Shown here: positions 1 to 9,047 of the stretch, piece by piece
Layout of the letters: every line of letters starts with the position of its first letter
How positions within the stretch are numbered: the first letter of the stretch is position 1
Assembly (NCBI RefSeq): GCF_000153105.1
Contig: NZ_CH672376.1
Location: forward strand, 1,840,052-1,900,424
Direction of reading: 5' to 3'
DNA: 60,373 nt
Source of the DNA: Blastopirellula marina DSM 3645
GTDB lineage: Bacteria > Planctomycetota > Planctomycetia > Pirellulales > Pirellulaceae
The notes under the pieces: model-generated
Told to the model about the DNA's origin: nothing
What the model saw: the letters and a program-made list of their open reading frames with translations, nothing else
Databases searched by the model: none
Program-made: the position numbers and the translations under genes

Positions 1-57
1 TACCGTTTTATGATGCAGGAATGGGCAAGAATTCGTGAGTTTTGGTCGCTTACTTAA
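1..57 (+). CDS. C-terminal end of a gene cut by the window edge
   Basis: Frame 1 is open from the first base to a TAA at 55-57 and would encode an 18-residue tail ending REFWSLT. Nothing can be said about function. The stretch is short enough that an open frame could be chance. Confidence 0.25.
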   Translation, partial: YRFMMQEWARIREFWSLT

Positions 58-71
58 TTGCCAGACGCAAG

Positions 72-97
72 CATGGCCACGCAAGGCCGTGGCCATG
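72..97. repeat. Perfect 10-bp palindrome, dispersed-repeat type
   Basis: CATGGCCACG at 72-81 and CGTGGCCATG at 88-97 are perfect inverted repeats around a 6-base loop. The sequence resembles short palindromes I associate with planctomycete intergenic DNA, which is recollection and not a search result. No run of T follows, so it is not a standard terminator. The rest of 58-530 shows no convincing gene: a 116-codon frame at 58-408 spans the palindrome and has no recognisable domain. Confidence 0.5.
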
Positions 98-444
98 GCG
101 CCCGTGCTGGAGCGGCGAGATTCGCTGGTCCGGTTGGAGGTCATGGGAACAAAACGCCCGACGCTGGCCGAATCGTCGGTCTAGTGGCTGACGAATGGAA
201 AGCAAAAATCGGACGTTCCATTGTCGCCTTTTGCTACTGCAAAAGAGAGGCCAGCCGCGTCCCACAAGCAAGCCGTACCTGGACATCGATATTTGACTTC
301 GCGAGAGACGATTTTCGGCGCCCCGATAGTCGCGTCGCGGTCTTCAAGGTGAACGTCGTGCCGCCGTGCGAGCGATACTGTTTAGCGTGCCCAGCAGCGC
401 GTCTCTAATCTCTTCACCGAAGCATCCCGTCGCGCCCGAGCGGA

Positions 445-477
445 GGCGCGAAAATGGTTTTCAACCCTTTTCGCGCC
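445..477. repeat. Strong hairpin downstream of the SDR gene
   Basis: GGCGCGAAAA at 445-454 and TTTTCGCGCC at 468-477 are perfect inverted repeats. The loop between them contains a further GGTT/AACC pairing, so almost the whole 33 bases can fold into one stem. It lies about 54 bp past the stop of the minus-strand dehydrogenase gene and could end that transcript, although no T tract follows on the minus strand. Confidence 0.5.
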
Positions 478-530
478 CCGGCTTCGCGGTCGTTCGTAGC
501 CTTACGCCGTAACCGAGCTCGTCACTTCAC

Positions 531-1277
531 TCACAATTGCGAAATTCCTCCATCGACCACCAGTTCTGTTCCGACGACGTATTTGGATTCGTCGCTCGCC
601 AAGAAGAGAGTTGCGGCCGCAATATCGTCGGGCTTGCCCATATAGCCGACCGGAATCAGGGTCGAAAATTGCGATTTGGCTTTTTCCACTTCTTCTGGCG
701 ACAGCCCCATTTTCGCAATAATGTCGGTATTGATGATGCCTGGCGACACGGCGTTGACCCGGATTTTGCGAGCAAGCAATTCTTTCGACCAAGTTTGAGC
801 CAGGGACCGCACAGCGGCCTTGGACGCCGCGCAAAGCGAGAGACCAAGCTTACCGGTCTGATTGATAAACGATGTATTGAGAATGACCGATGCGCCCTCT
901 CGCATGACAGGGAGAGCCGTCTGCATCGTAAAAAATACCCCTTTCAAATTGGTGTCAATCATTTCATCGTATTGCTCTTCGGTCGTGGACTCGAGAGGGG
1001 TGTCGAATGCTCGTCCTGCGTTGGCGAATAGAACGTCCAACGCGGTGAATTCTTCTTGGATTCGACGGCTGACCATCGCCATTTCGTCATGAGATCGCAC
1101 GTCCGCAGCGATGACCAAGGAGTTCGCTCCGAGTTCTAGTTTGGCTTTCTCAATGCGATTTTTATCGCGGCCGGTGACCGCAACGCGTGCTCCTTCTTTG
1201 ACGAATAACTTGGCTGTCGCAAGGCCGATTCCATCGGTCCCACCGGTAATTAGGGCTGTTTTTTGGTGTAGTCTCAT
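531..1277 (-). CDS. SDR family oxidoreductase with Tyr-to-Cys in the active site
   Basis: This is a short-chain dehydrogenase/reductase of 248 residues, the usual length for a classical SDR. The Rossmann dinucleotide motif TGGTDGIG is at residues 11-18, NAG at 86-88, the catalytic-position Ser at 136 and Lys at 153. The residue expected to be the catalytic Tyr (four before the Lys, thirteen after the Ser) is Cys149, encoded by TGC, so the YxxxK motif reads CAASK. The C-terminal VVDGG is typical. ATG at 1277 is preferred to the in-frame GTG at 1280, with AAGAGA upstream. It follows the DJ-1 gene by 89 bp on the same strand, so the two may be cotranscribed. The substrate is unknown, and the Cys may weaken or change activity. 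Confidence 0.9.
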   Translation of the reverse strand: MRLHQKTALITGGTDGIGLATAKLFVKEGARVAVTGRDKNRIEKAKLELGANSLVIAADVRSHDEMAMVSRRIQEEFTALDVLFANAGRAFDTPLESTTEEQYDEMIDTNLKGVFFTMQTALPVMREGASVILNTSFINQTGKLGLSLCAASKAAVRSLAQTWSKELLARKIRVNAVSPGIINTDIIAKMGLSPEEVEKAKSQFSTLIPVGYMGKPDDIAAATLFLASDESKYVVGTELVVDGGISQL

Positions 1278-1366
1278 CACGTGATCTCTTGATGCAAGTA
1301 CAGAGTGAAGAACTTAGAATCAAATCGAACGCAGGCATATCCTCGCTGCGATTGTCGGAGCGTCGG

Positions 1367-2047
1367 TCAGTCGATTGACGTCTGGTGAGATACGGCTCGA
1401 ACTCGGCTACGGCAGTCTGCGATAAATTCTGCAAGTTGCTCGTTTACGGCCGTGCTAACATGCGCTGGAGATTCCTCTGGGAGTCCCGGCCCGAACGGCG
1501 GGGCAGGAGCATATTCCACAAGTAACGAAACGCGTTGCGCCGTTTCGATGTCGAACAACTCGGCGATCAACGTCTGGGCGAAGTCAATTCCGGCCGTCAC
1601 GCCGCCGCCGGTAATGATGTTGCCATCACGAACGACTCGCGCGGAATCGGCGATCGCTCCGAATTCACTCAGCATGTCTCTGAACGCCCAGTGGCACGCG
1701 GCTTTCCGCCCCTCGAGAAAGCCTGCCGCCGCCAAGATGAGGGAGCCAACGCAAACTGATGTCAGGTATTTGGCCGTCTTCCCCAAACGCTGAATTTCCG
1801 ACAAGAACGTTTCGTTCTCTATCGCTGAAATAAATCCCGGCCCGCCCGGAATGCATAGCACATCACACCGCTCAATTTTCGCCAGGTCGGCAAGATCGGT
1901 GAATGTGAGTGACTTCGACTTGATAGACCTGCCGCCTACCGATCCGACGATCAATTCAATTCCAGGAACGTTCTCGAAGAATTCGATCGGTCCCGTGAAA
2001 TCCAGTTGTGTGACATCCTCGTAGAGTGGAATTAAAACCTGGATCAT
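1367..2047 (-). CDS. DJ-1/PfpI family protein, isonitrile hydratase-like
   Basis: The 226-residue product has the DJ-1/PfpI fold of the class I glutamine-amidotransferase-like superfamily. The nucleophile-elbow Cys99 lies in SVCVGS and is followed by LILAAAGFLEGRKA and a CHW motif, as in isonitrile hydratase InhA. LDFTGP near residue 16 is also typical of that branch. The start at 2047 is chosen because AAGGAG lies 8-9 bases upstream; an open frame extends 26 codons further with no family similarity. It is divergent from the glxA-type regulator, whose sensor domain has the same fold, and upstream of the SDR. A small enzyme unit controlled by the neighbouring regulator is a reasonable inference. 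The substrate is not known. Confidence 0.88.
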   Translation of the reverse strand: MIQVLIPLYEDVTQLDFTGPIEFFENVPGIELIVGSVGGRSIKSKSLTFTDLADLAKIERCDVLCIPGGPGFISAIENETFLSEIQRLGKTAKYLTSVCVGSLILAAAGFLEGRKAACHWAFRDMLSEFGAIADSARVVRDGNIITGGGVTAGIDFAQTLIAELFDIETAQRVSLLVEYAPAPPFGPGLPEESPAHVSTAVNEQLAEFIADCRSRVRAVSHQTSID

Positions 2048-2269
2048 CGTTCGCGTCTCCTTGGGTTTGCTGAAGTCGGATTTGTTCACCAATTCGCTCA
2101 CGCATTGCGATTGGGAATACGACAATTAAAATCTACTCGTTCGCTCTTTTGGCTCAAATGACATAGGCACGTCAAATTCTGCCATCTTTCGCCGTAAAGT
2201 CGGGCGGCCGAAAACAGAATCTGAGCTCGATATCCGTCAAACCCTGGTCGCCGAAGTGGGAGGAAGATA
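2048..2269. promoter_or_regulatory. Divergent promoter region between DJ-1 and GlxA-type genes
   Basis: This 222-bp spacer separates two divergently transcribed genes and must hold both start regions. AraC-family regulators commonly act from such spacers. I see no convincing paired operator. A weak TGAC-N8-GTCA inverted repeat lies at 2159-2174. Confidence 0.3.
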
Positions 2270-3307
2270 ATGCCGCAGAAAACTCGCCAGGCAGGCGCAT
2301 CGCCACACTCAGCCCGAACGAGAAGGATCGTGTTTCTGGCGTTTCCTCAAGCGGTGTTATTGGATGTCGCTGGACCTTGGGATGTTTTCCACAACGCGAA
2401 CCAGTTGTGGGAGAAATCGCCACAGCCTTATTCTTTGGAGCTTGTGGCTGCAGCCGGAGGTCTGCAAATCGGGACCGCAGGAGGGCTGCCGCTCACCGCC
2501 AGTAAGACCATTCAGTCTTGCCGCGGGCCGATCGATACGTTGGTGGTCCCGGCGGCGGACGGGTTGGAACCAGAGGAGGTAAGTCCAGAGACGATACGTC
2601 ATATTTGTCGGCTCGCAGCGCAGAGCCGTCGAGTCGTCTCGGTTTGCACGGGGGCTTTTATCCTCGCTGCAGCAGGATTGTTGAACGGTCGCCGAGTCAC
2701 GACTCACTGGCGATGCGGTAGTGATCTTGCCCGCCGTTATCCCAGCATTTCGGTGGAGTCAGACCAGATCTACATCCGAGACGGAAACGTTTACACCTCG
2801 GCCGGGGTGACCGCCGGCATGGACCTGGCAATTGCGCTGCTGGAAGAAGATTTGGGGCGAGAATTGGCATTGAGAGTCGCTCGGAACTTGGTCATGTTCA
2901 TCCGTCGCGCCGGGGGCCAGACTCAATTTAGTACGACCTTGGAGTCGCAAATTGCCGAGCGAGATTCACTACGCGACTTGCTGGCATGGGCGACCGATCA
3001 TCTCAATCGCGATCTTTCGGTAGAGGCGCTGGCGGATCAAGTTCACATGAGTCCACGAAATTTCGCTCGCGTTTTTCGCAAAGAATTGGGCAGCACTCCC
3101 GCCAAATTTATCGAACGCCTCCGCGTTGAATCGGCCCGAAACATGCTCGAATCGTCGACCGCAGATCATGGCGAGATCGCGACAAAATGCGGGTTCGGGG
3201 GCGTAAACGCAATGAGACGAGCGTTTCTAAGAGTGTTAAAGGTCATTCCCAGCGAGTACCGGGACCGATTTTCGTCGAACGATCGGAAAACTTCGGAAGT
3301 TGACTAG
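2270..3307 (+). CDS. GlxA family AraC-type transcriptional regulator
   Basis: The 345-residue protein has an N-terminal DJ-1/PfpI-like domain (about residues 20-200) and a C-terminal AraC/XylS double helix-turn-helix (about 235-335, including MSPRNFARVFRKELG and the GFGG recognition segment). This is the standard architecture of GlxA-type activators. The sensor domain keeps a nucleophile-elbow Cys (SVCTGAFILAAAG) followed by a THW motif, matching the neighbouring DJ-1 enzyme. AGGAAG lies 5-9 bases before the ATG. Divergent placement suggests it controls the DJ-1/SDR pair, possibly through the same ligand. In this family the sensor domain usually binds rather than converts its ligand. Confidence 0.92.
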   Translation: MPQKTRQAGASPHSARTRRIVFLAFPQAVLLDVAGPWDVFHNANQLWEKSPQPYSLELVAAAGGLQIGTAGGLPLTASKTIQSCRGPIDTLVVPAADGLEPEEVSPETIRHICRLAAQSRRVVSVCTGAFILAAAGLLNGRRVTTHWRCGSDLARRYPSISVESDQIYIRDGNVYTSAGVTAGMDLAIALLEEDLGRELALRVARNLVMFIRRAGGQTQFSTTLESQIAERDSLRDLLAWATDHLNRDLSVEALADQVHMSPRNFARVFRKELGSTPAKFIERLRVESARNMLESSTADHGEIATKCGFGGVNAMRRAFLRVLKVIPSEYRDRFSSNDRKTSEVD

Positions 3308-3456
3308 CAGGAGCGAGTATTGTCCTCTACCGCCGCGCCTGGCGACTGCCTCAACGCTGCTTCGCCTAGAGCGGTCACACAATTGTGTAGCGTCACGCCC
3401 CACGGTCACGGTAAATTGAACGATTCCGTCTCGCCATTGGGCTATCGGACGTTCGT

Positions 3457-5931
3457 GTGGAAACGCCAGAGAATTCTCCCCTCAGTCGCCGTAGCGAAGT
3501 GAATCAACCGTTGGTGTTGATTGCGGGGGCGATGTGCGCGGGGATGCTTGCTGATCGCTACGCGGCGATTGGCCTCTGGCCGCCGGTCTTGGTGTTGGCC
3601 GTCTCGCTGTCGGCGTGGCTGTTGTGCTGGCGGAGACGGTGGGAGCTGGCAGGCTCTTGGCTCGTGTTGTTGGCGGTCGCCGCGCTGGGGGCGCGACTGC
3701 ATGACGCCGCGTGGAATCGGTTTGCGACCCACGACATCGCGATGAGCGTGGGAGAAACGTCGCAGCCGATCGCGATCGAAGCTTGCACTCTCGACTATCC
3801 GATCGCGCTGCCGCCGGCGCCGCAAAACGCCCTGCAAAATTTTCAGCAAGAGGGAGCGGTTCGCTTGCCGCTGCGGATCACGGCGATTCGAGCAGGTCGC
3901 GACTGGAGGCCAGCCGTTGGGAGTGCGTCGTTGCTGGTGCAAGCCGAATCGCTGAACGTCAGAGCAGGGGAGCGCGTCCGCGTCTATTGCCAAGCGATGC
4001 GCATTGAGTCGCCGGCCAATCCCGGCGAGTTTGACTTTGCCGCGCAGGGAAGGTCCGAGCGCACGCTGGTCTCGCTGCGGACCGGGTTCGCCGCGTGTGT
4101 CGAGAGCCAAGGGAAGCCGCGATTCTCGCTCTGGAGCTTGATGGCCGAGGTGCGGCGGTATGTAGCGCGTAACTTGGCGGCGCAGTTGTCGCCGTCTGCG
4201 GCTCCGCTGGCGGATGCGTTGTTGTTGGGAAATCGTTCCGAGGTCGATCGCCGCTTGTCGGAAGAGTTTGTACAGACCGGGCTCGTGCACTTGTTAGCGA
4301 TTTCCGGCTTGCACTTGGGCGTATTGGTTGGTGTCGTCTACGGAGTGCTGCGGCTTTGCCTGTTCTCGCCGAAGACAATCGCTGCGGCGGTGATAGCGTT
4401 CGCTGTGAGCTATATGTTGCTGGTCGATATGCGACCGCCGGTGGTGCGAGCGACGGTCTTGGTCGTCGTGTTTTCGCTGGGGATGTTGGTCGAGCGTCGC
4501 GTCTTGCCCTGGAATACGTTAGCCGCTGCGCTGTTGGTGGTTGTCAGTTGGAATCCGGCCGATCTGTTTCGGGTCGGGCCGCAGTTGTCGTTTTTGGCGG
4601 TCGCCGTTTTGATTTGGCTGGCGCCGCTATTGGCGTGGCGCATCGCAGATCCGCTGGATCGGCTGATTGCCGAGAGTCGACCTTGGCAAGTGCGGCTGCT
4701 GCGCGGCGGGATCTACTCGATCGGCGGGGCCTATCTCGCTGGTCTGGCGATCTGGCTGGTGGCGCTGCCGCTGATCGCGTCGCGGTTTCATCTCATTTCT
4801 CCGGCGGCCCTACTCTACTCTCCGCCGTTGATGCTGGTCACTTCGATCGCGCTGGCGGCTGGATTGGCGGTCTGCGTCGTCTCTCCATTTTCGAGTTGGT
4901 TGGCTTATCCGGCGGCGCTGCTCTGCGATGGAAGTTTGCACTGGTTGGCCGTTGGCGTTTCATCGGCTGACGCGTTGCCAGGCGGAAGCATCTGGGTCGC
5001 CGGACCGTCGGAATGGTGGACATGCGGTTGGTATCTGCTGTTGGCCTGCGTTGCGATCGCCGTGCGGCAGTGGGGCTGGCCGCTGATCCGCGGCGGCGCG
5101 ATCTTGGGTGGTTGGTGTGCGCTCGGTTTGTTTGTCGCGATCGCGTCCACCGGCCGAGCCGCGGATGAAGAACTACGCTGCACGTTTGTTTCGGTAGGGC
5201 ATGGAACCTCGGTCTTTGTCGAGTTTCCGGATGGCTCTAACTTGCTGTACGACTGCGGTCGACTCGGCTCTCCGCGACGAGCGACCGAATCGGTTTCGGC
5301 TCTGCTGTGGTCACGCGGCGTGACCCATCTGGATGCGGTGGTCATTTCGCATGCCGACGGCGATCACTACAACGGCGTGCCTGGTTTGCTCGAGCGATTC
5401 TCGGTCGGCCGCGTTTATGTCTCGCCGGTGATGTTTGAGCGCGAATCGGCCGGGTTGCGCTTTTTGCGCGAATCGATCGCCGCGGCTGAGATTCCGCTCG
5501 CGACGTTACAGGCAGGCGATCGCTTGGCGGTAGGAGCGGACGTGAGCGTCTTCGTTTTGCATCCCACCGCGCGCGGCGTATTGGGAAGCGACAACGCAAA
5601 TAGCTTGGTGCTGCTGATCGAAGCGTTTGGTCGCCGACTGCTGTTGCCGGGCGATCTGGAGACTCCGGGGCTGGAAGGCGTGCTGCGGGAAGAACCGATC
5701 GACTGCGATCTAGTGATGGCCCCGCACCATGGGAGCGCCGGCAGCGATCCGGCCCGATTTCTGGCATGGTCGAACCCCGAAATCGTCGTAGTAAGCGGAT
5801 CGGTGAGTGACCGGCAGCGAGCGACCGCCCAAACGATCGATTTTGGCGCCCAAGTTTGGCATACGGCCAAGAGCGGCTCCGTCACAGTGCGGGTAACCGA
5901 CTACGGCATAGCAGCTTTCCCCTATAAGTAG
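3457..5931 (+). CDS. comEC: ComEC/Rec2 family DNA-uptake channel protein
   Basis: The 824-residue membrane protein has an N-terminal pair of hydrophobic segments, a soluble DUF4131-like domain, a central competence domain with many membrane spans (from about residue 265, starting near VHLLAISGLHLGVLVG) and a C-terminal metallo-beta-lactamase-like domain (from about 570). The latter has a metal-binding SHADGDHYNG motif and a later PHHGS motif. ComEC forms the inner-membrane channel that takes up single-stranded DNA, and the lactamase-like domain is proposed to degrade the other strand. The start is GTG at 3457. No other competence genes are next to it, although a prepilin peptidase lies at 15.4 kb. 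Length is normal for full ComEC. Confidence 0.93.
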   Translation: METPENSPLSRRSEVNQPLVLIAGAMCAGMLADRYAAIGLWPPVLVLAVSLSAWLLCWRRRWELAGSWLVLLAVAALGARLHDAAWNRFATHDIAMSVGETSQPIAIEACTLDYPIALPPAPQNALQNFQQEGAVRLPLRITAIRAGRDWRPAVGSASLLVQAESLNVRAGERVRVYCQAMRIESPANPGEFDFAAQGRSERTLVSLRTGFAACVESQGKPRFSLWSLMAEVRRYVARNLAAQLSPSAAPLADALLLGNRSEVDRRLSEEFVQTGLVHLLAISGLHLGVLVGVVYGVLRLCLFSPKTIAAAVIAFAVSYMLLVDMRPPVVRATVLVVVFSLGMLVERRVLPWNTLAAALLVVVSWNPADLFRVGPQLSFLAVAVLIWLAPLLAWRIADPLDRLIAESRPWQVRLLRGGIYSIGGAYLAGLAIWLVALPLIASRFHLISPAALLYSPPLMLVTSIALAAGLAVCVVSPFSSWLAYPAALLCDGSLHWLAVGVSSADALPGGSIWVAGPSEWWTCGWYLLLACVAIAVRQWGWPLIRGGAILGGWCALGLFVAIASTGRAADEELRCTFVSVGHGTSVFVEFPDGSNLLYDCGRLGSPRRATESVSALLWSRGVTHLDAVVISHADGDHYNGVPGLLERFSVGRVYVSPVMFERESAGLRFLRESIAAAEIPLATLQAGDRLAVGADVSVFVLHPTARGVLGSDNANSLVLLIEAFGRRLLLPGDLETPGLEGVLREEPIDCDLVMAPHHGSAGSDPARFLAWSNPEIVVVSGSVSDRQRATAQTIDFGAQVWHTAKSGSVTVRVTDYGIAAFPYK

Positions 5932-6185
5932 TGGTTTCGCTGTAAGTGTAAGCAGATAGGAGTTTTGCGCAGTTTTTGTCCCTGTCAAAAGGGCGGTTGG
6001 GGTCATCTCCGGTTGCAAACGGTGCTATGACTGCTACATTAACGGACTTATCCACACACAGTCGGCGGAAATAGACCGGAAGTGAGTGTTGTCTGCCCCG
6101 GCCTCCCAGTCGTTTGGAGAGGTGTTGGTCGAGTTGACCGGGATAGACGCTCGTGTTGGCCAAGCTACGGAAATAGTCGCAACCG

Positions 6186-6455
6186 ATGTCGATCACGAAA
6201 GAAAAGAAGTTAGAGGTCATTCAGGGGTTCCAGCGCGCGGGCGAAGATACTGGTTCGCCTGAAGTTCAAATTGCGGTGTTGACGACGCGGATCAACAATC
6301 TGACCGACCACATGCGGACCCACAAGCACGACTACTCGACGCGTCGCGGCCTGCTGATGATGGTCAGCCGCCGTCGTCGTCTGCTGGATTACGTGAAGCG
6401 TCACGATCCAGAAAAGTACTTGGAACTGCTGGCGCAGCTCAATATCCGCAAGTAG
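6186..6455 (+). CDS. rpsO: 30S ribosomal protein S15
   Basis: The 89-residue product is S15 over its full normal length. Landmarks are the GEDTGSPEVQIAVLT segment near residues 18-33, DHMRTHKHDYSTRRGLL, and RRRLLDYVKRHDPEKY near the C-terminus. S15 binds 16S rRNA helices 20-22 early in small-subunit assembly. It sits directly upstream of pnp, the arrangement seen in many bacteria. The 254-bp spacer before it shows no gene and may contain a promoter and autoregulatory leader. Confidence 0.98.
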   Translation: MSITKEKKLEVIQGFQRAGEDTGSPEVQIAVLTTRINNLTDHMRTHKHDYSTRRGLLMMVSRRRRLLDYVKRHDPEKYLELLAQLNIRK

Positions 6456-6469
6456 TTGTCGGATTGCCC

Positions 6470-6498
6470 GACGAGACGGCTGGTCTCGTCAATATTTT
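6470..6498 (+). terminator. Hairpin between rpsO and pnp
   Basis: GACGAGAC at 6470-6477 and GTCTCGTC at 6483-6490 form a perfect 8-bp stem with a GGCTG loop, followed by AATATTTT. It starts 14 bases after the rpsO stop. It fits a weak intrinsic terminator or an attenuator/processing hairpin. A hairpin in this place also separates rpsO from pnp in Escherichia coli. Confidence 0.6.
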
Positions 6499-6702
6499 CC
6501 TCTTCGCCAGGGCGCAGCACTGGTCTGCTTGCCCGGCGAAAATGCGCGTGTCGACGGTTCGACTGCGCGCAGCGGCGGATGTAGGCGTAGATAGATAAAA
6601 GCATTTTTGGAATATGATTCTCGTCGCCCAAGGTCGTTCTTTTCTTTTGACCGAGCGGATAGTGCGCCGCGGGGATCGCAATGTATTGTTAGGAAACGGA
6701 AA

Positions 6703-8920
6703 GTGGAAATTATCCGAGTTGAAAAGCAGATTGGTAAACTGACCCTGTCGTTTGAGACGGGGTATTTGGCGAAACAAGCGGCGGGCGCCTGTCTGACGCA
6801 ATACGGCGATACGGTGGTTTTGACGGCCGCAGCAACCGGCCCTTCTCGTCCCGGCACCGATTTCTTCCCCCTGACTTGCGACTATCGCGAGCGTACGGCG
6901 GCGGCCGGCAAGTTTCCCGGCGGTTTCATCAAGCGTGAAGGCCGACCGACGACCAAAGAAATTCTGACTTGTCGTCTCATGGATCGCCCGATCCGCCCCA
7001 TGTTCCCCAAGGGGTTTCGCGACGAAGTTCAAGTGATGGCCAATGTTCTCTCCAGCGATCGTCAAAATGACGGCGACGTGCTGGCGATGAACGGCGCTGC
7101 GGTGGCGCTCGGCTTGTCGAGCTTGCCGTTCGATGGCCCGCTGGCCGCCGTTCGTTTGGCGCACATCAATGACGAATTCGTCGTCTTCCCGACTCACGAA
7201 GAGTTGGAAGAGAGCGATCTCGACCTGATCATCTCGGGCAACAAAGAATCGGTTTTGATGATCGAAGGCTTCTCACGCGAGATGCCTGAAGACATCATGC
7301 TGAAAGCGATCGAGACCTGCCATGAATACATCAAGCAGATCTGCGACATGCAGTTGGAGTTCCTGGAAAAGGCGGGCGCCAAAGAGTCGAACTACGAAGC
7401 CGCGGCTCCGAACCCGATTTACCAAACGCTGGTCGATCGTTACTACAACGACTTCAAGTCGGCCAAGCAGACCTCCGGCAAGCAAAATCGCGCCGAAGCG
7501 GTCAAAGCCCTGAAAGAACGGGTCAAAGCCGAAATGATCCCGGATCCCAATGCGGAAGACGCGATCACCGATCCCGTCTTCAAAGAAGCCTGGCACGATC
7601 TAGACGAACGGATCGTGCGCGATCTGATCCTCGCCGGCACGCGTCCGGACGGACGTGACGGAAATACGCTGCGTGCGATCGAATGCAAAGTCGACGTGCT
7701 GCCGCGCGTTCACGGCTCGGCGGTCTCCAACGCGGCGAGACGCAATCGCTGGTGACGATCACTTGGGGACGTCGCGCGACGAACAACGCGTGGATGGACT
7801 GCAGGAAGAGTACGCCAAGAAGTTCATGCTCGACTACAACTTCCCCTCCTACTCGGTTGGCGAATGCCGCCCGATTCGTGGACCGGGTCGTCGCGAGATC
7901 GGGCACGGCGCCTTGGCCGAACGTAGCGTGAAGCCGGTTCTGCCGGGTCCCGATGAGTTCCCTTACACGATCCGTGTGATTTCGGACATTCTGGAATCGA
8001 ACGGTTCGAGCTCGATGGCCAGCGTTTGCGCCGCGACCCTCGGTTTGATGGCGGCCGGCGTGCCGATCAGCAATCCGGTCGCCGGCATCTCGGTGGGTCT
8101 GGTCAAAGAAGGGGATGACTTCATCCTGCTGACCGACATCCTGGGCGACGAAGATCACTTCGGCGACATGGACTTCAAAATCGCCGGTACGCAAAACGGC
8201 ATCACCGGCATCCAGCTCGACCTGAAGATCGCAGGCATCAGCGCCGAGATCATCAAAGCGACGCTCGAACAATCGCGTATCGCTCGGATCGAAATCCTCC
8301 GCACGATGTTGACTACGATCTCGGCGCCGAAAGATGAGCCGTCGATCTGGGCTCCTCGCTTGCTGAGCACCAAGATCAACCCCGAAAAGATCGGTTTGCT
8401 GATCGGACCGGGCGGCAAAACGATCCGCGGCATCCAAGAAGAGACCGGCGCGACGATCGACGTTCAAGAAGACGGCACCGTGTTGGTCGCCAGCTCGACG
8501 CTGGAATGGGCCGAAGCGGCGTTGGCTCGCGTTCAAGCGATCACCGGCGAAGTCGAAGTTGGCAAGATCTATGAAGGTCGCGTCACCAGCGTGAAAGACT
8601 TCGGCGCGTTTGTCGAAATCTTGCCGGGTCGTGACGGCTTGTGCCACATCAGCGAACTGTCGAACGAATACGTTGGCAACGTCAATGACGTCGTCAAAGT
8701 GGGCGACATGCTCAAGGTCAAAGTCTTGCTCGTCGACGAGCATGACCGCGTCAAGCTGAGCCACAAAGCGATCGACGCGCCTGAAGGCGATGCCGGCGGC
8801 GAACCTCAGACGGCCGGCGCCGGAGACAGCGGCGGTCGTGGAGATCGCGGTGGACGCGGCGGCGATCGCGGCGGCCGTGGTGGTCGCAGCGGCGGTGGAC
8901 GCGGACGTCGCGAAGACTAG
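6703..8920 (+). pseudogene. pnp: Polynucleotide phosphorylase gene with two single-base deletions
   Basis: This gene encodes PNPase, the phosphorolytic 3'-5' exoribonuclease. The reading frame is broken twice. Frame 1 runs from a GTG at 6703 (AGGAAA 6-7 bases upstream) through VHGSAV at about 7725. A frame shifted by one base gives QRGETQSLVTITWG up to about 7767. A third frame then gives TSRDEQRVDGLQEEY and continues to 8920. Adding one base at about 7724 and one in the G run at about 7765-7768 restores one frame of 739 residues with two RNase PH domains, a KH domain, an S1 domain (GKIYEGRVTSVKDFGAFVEI) and a Gly/Arg-rich tail. All other segments look intact, so a sequencing error is as likely as a true pseudogene. 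Confidence 0.9.
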
Positions 8921-8980
8921 TCGCTGAGACGATTGCTGAAAAGACAAGCGGAAAGCGTCAGCCTTCCGCCGAACATGATT

Positions 8981-9015
8981 CGCCCGGCTTCGCGATTGCG
9001 TCGCCGGGCGTTTTC
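8981..9015 (+). terminator. Rho-independent terminator after pnp
   Basis: CGCCCGGC at 8981-8988 pairs with GCCGGGCG at 9003-9010 and is followed by TTTTCGT. It lies about 60 bp after the pnp stop and just before the histidine kinase gene. Confidence 0.7.
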
Positions 9016-9047
9016 GTCACTAGAGCACTTTTGCGGAGTCAAAATTG

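Noticed and set aside
58-408. A 116-codon frame near the left end
   Set aside because: It begins inside the palindromic repeat at 72-97 and has no recognisable protein features or ribosome-binding site.
2159-2174. TGAC-N8-GTCA as a regulator operator
   Set aside because: Only four base pairs per arm; AraC-family sites are usually longer and often direct repeats.
6703-8920. Programmed frameshifting as an explanation for the split pnp
   Set aside because: Two successive shifts of this kind without slippery sequence or stimulatory structure, in a gene never known to use it, are less likely than two deletions or read errors.
7580-8947. A 455-codon open frame on the minus strand across pnp
   Set aside because: It is antisense to a conserved coding sequence, rich in Asp/Arg/Ala from high third-position GC, and has no family resemblance.
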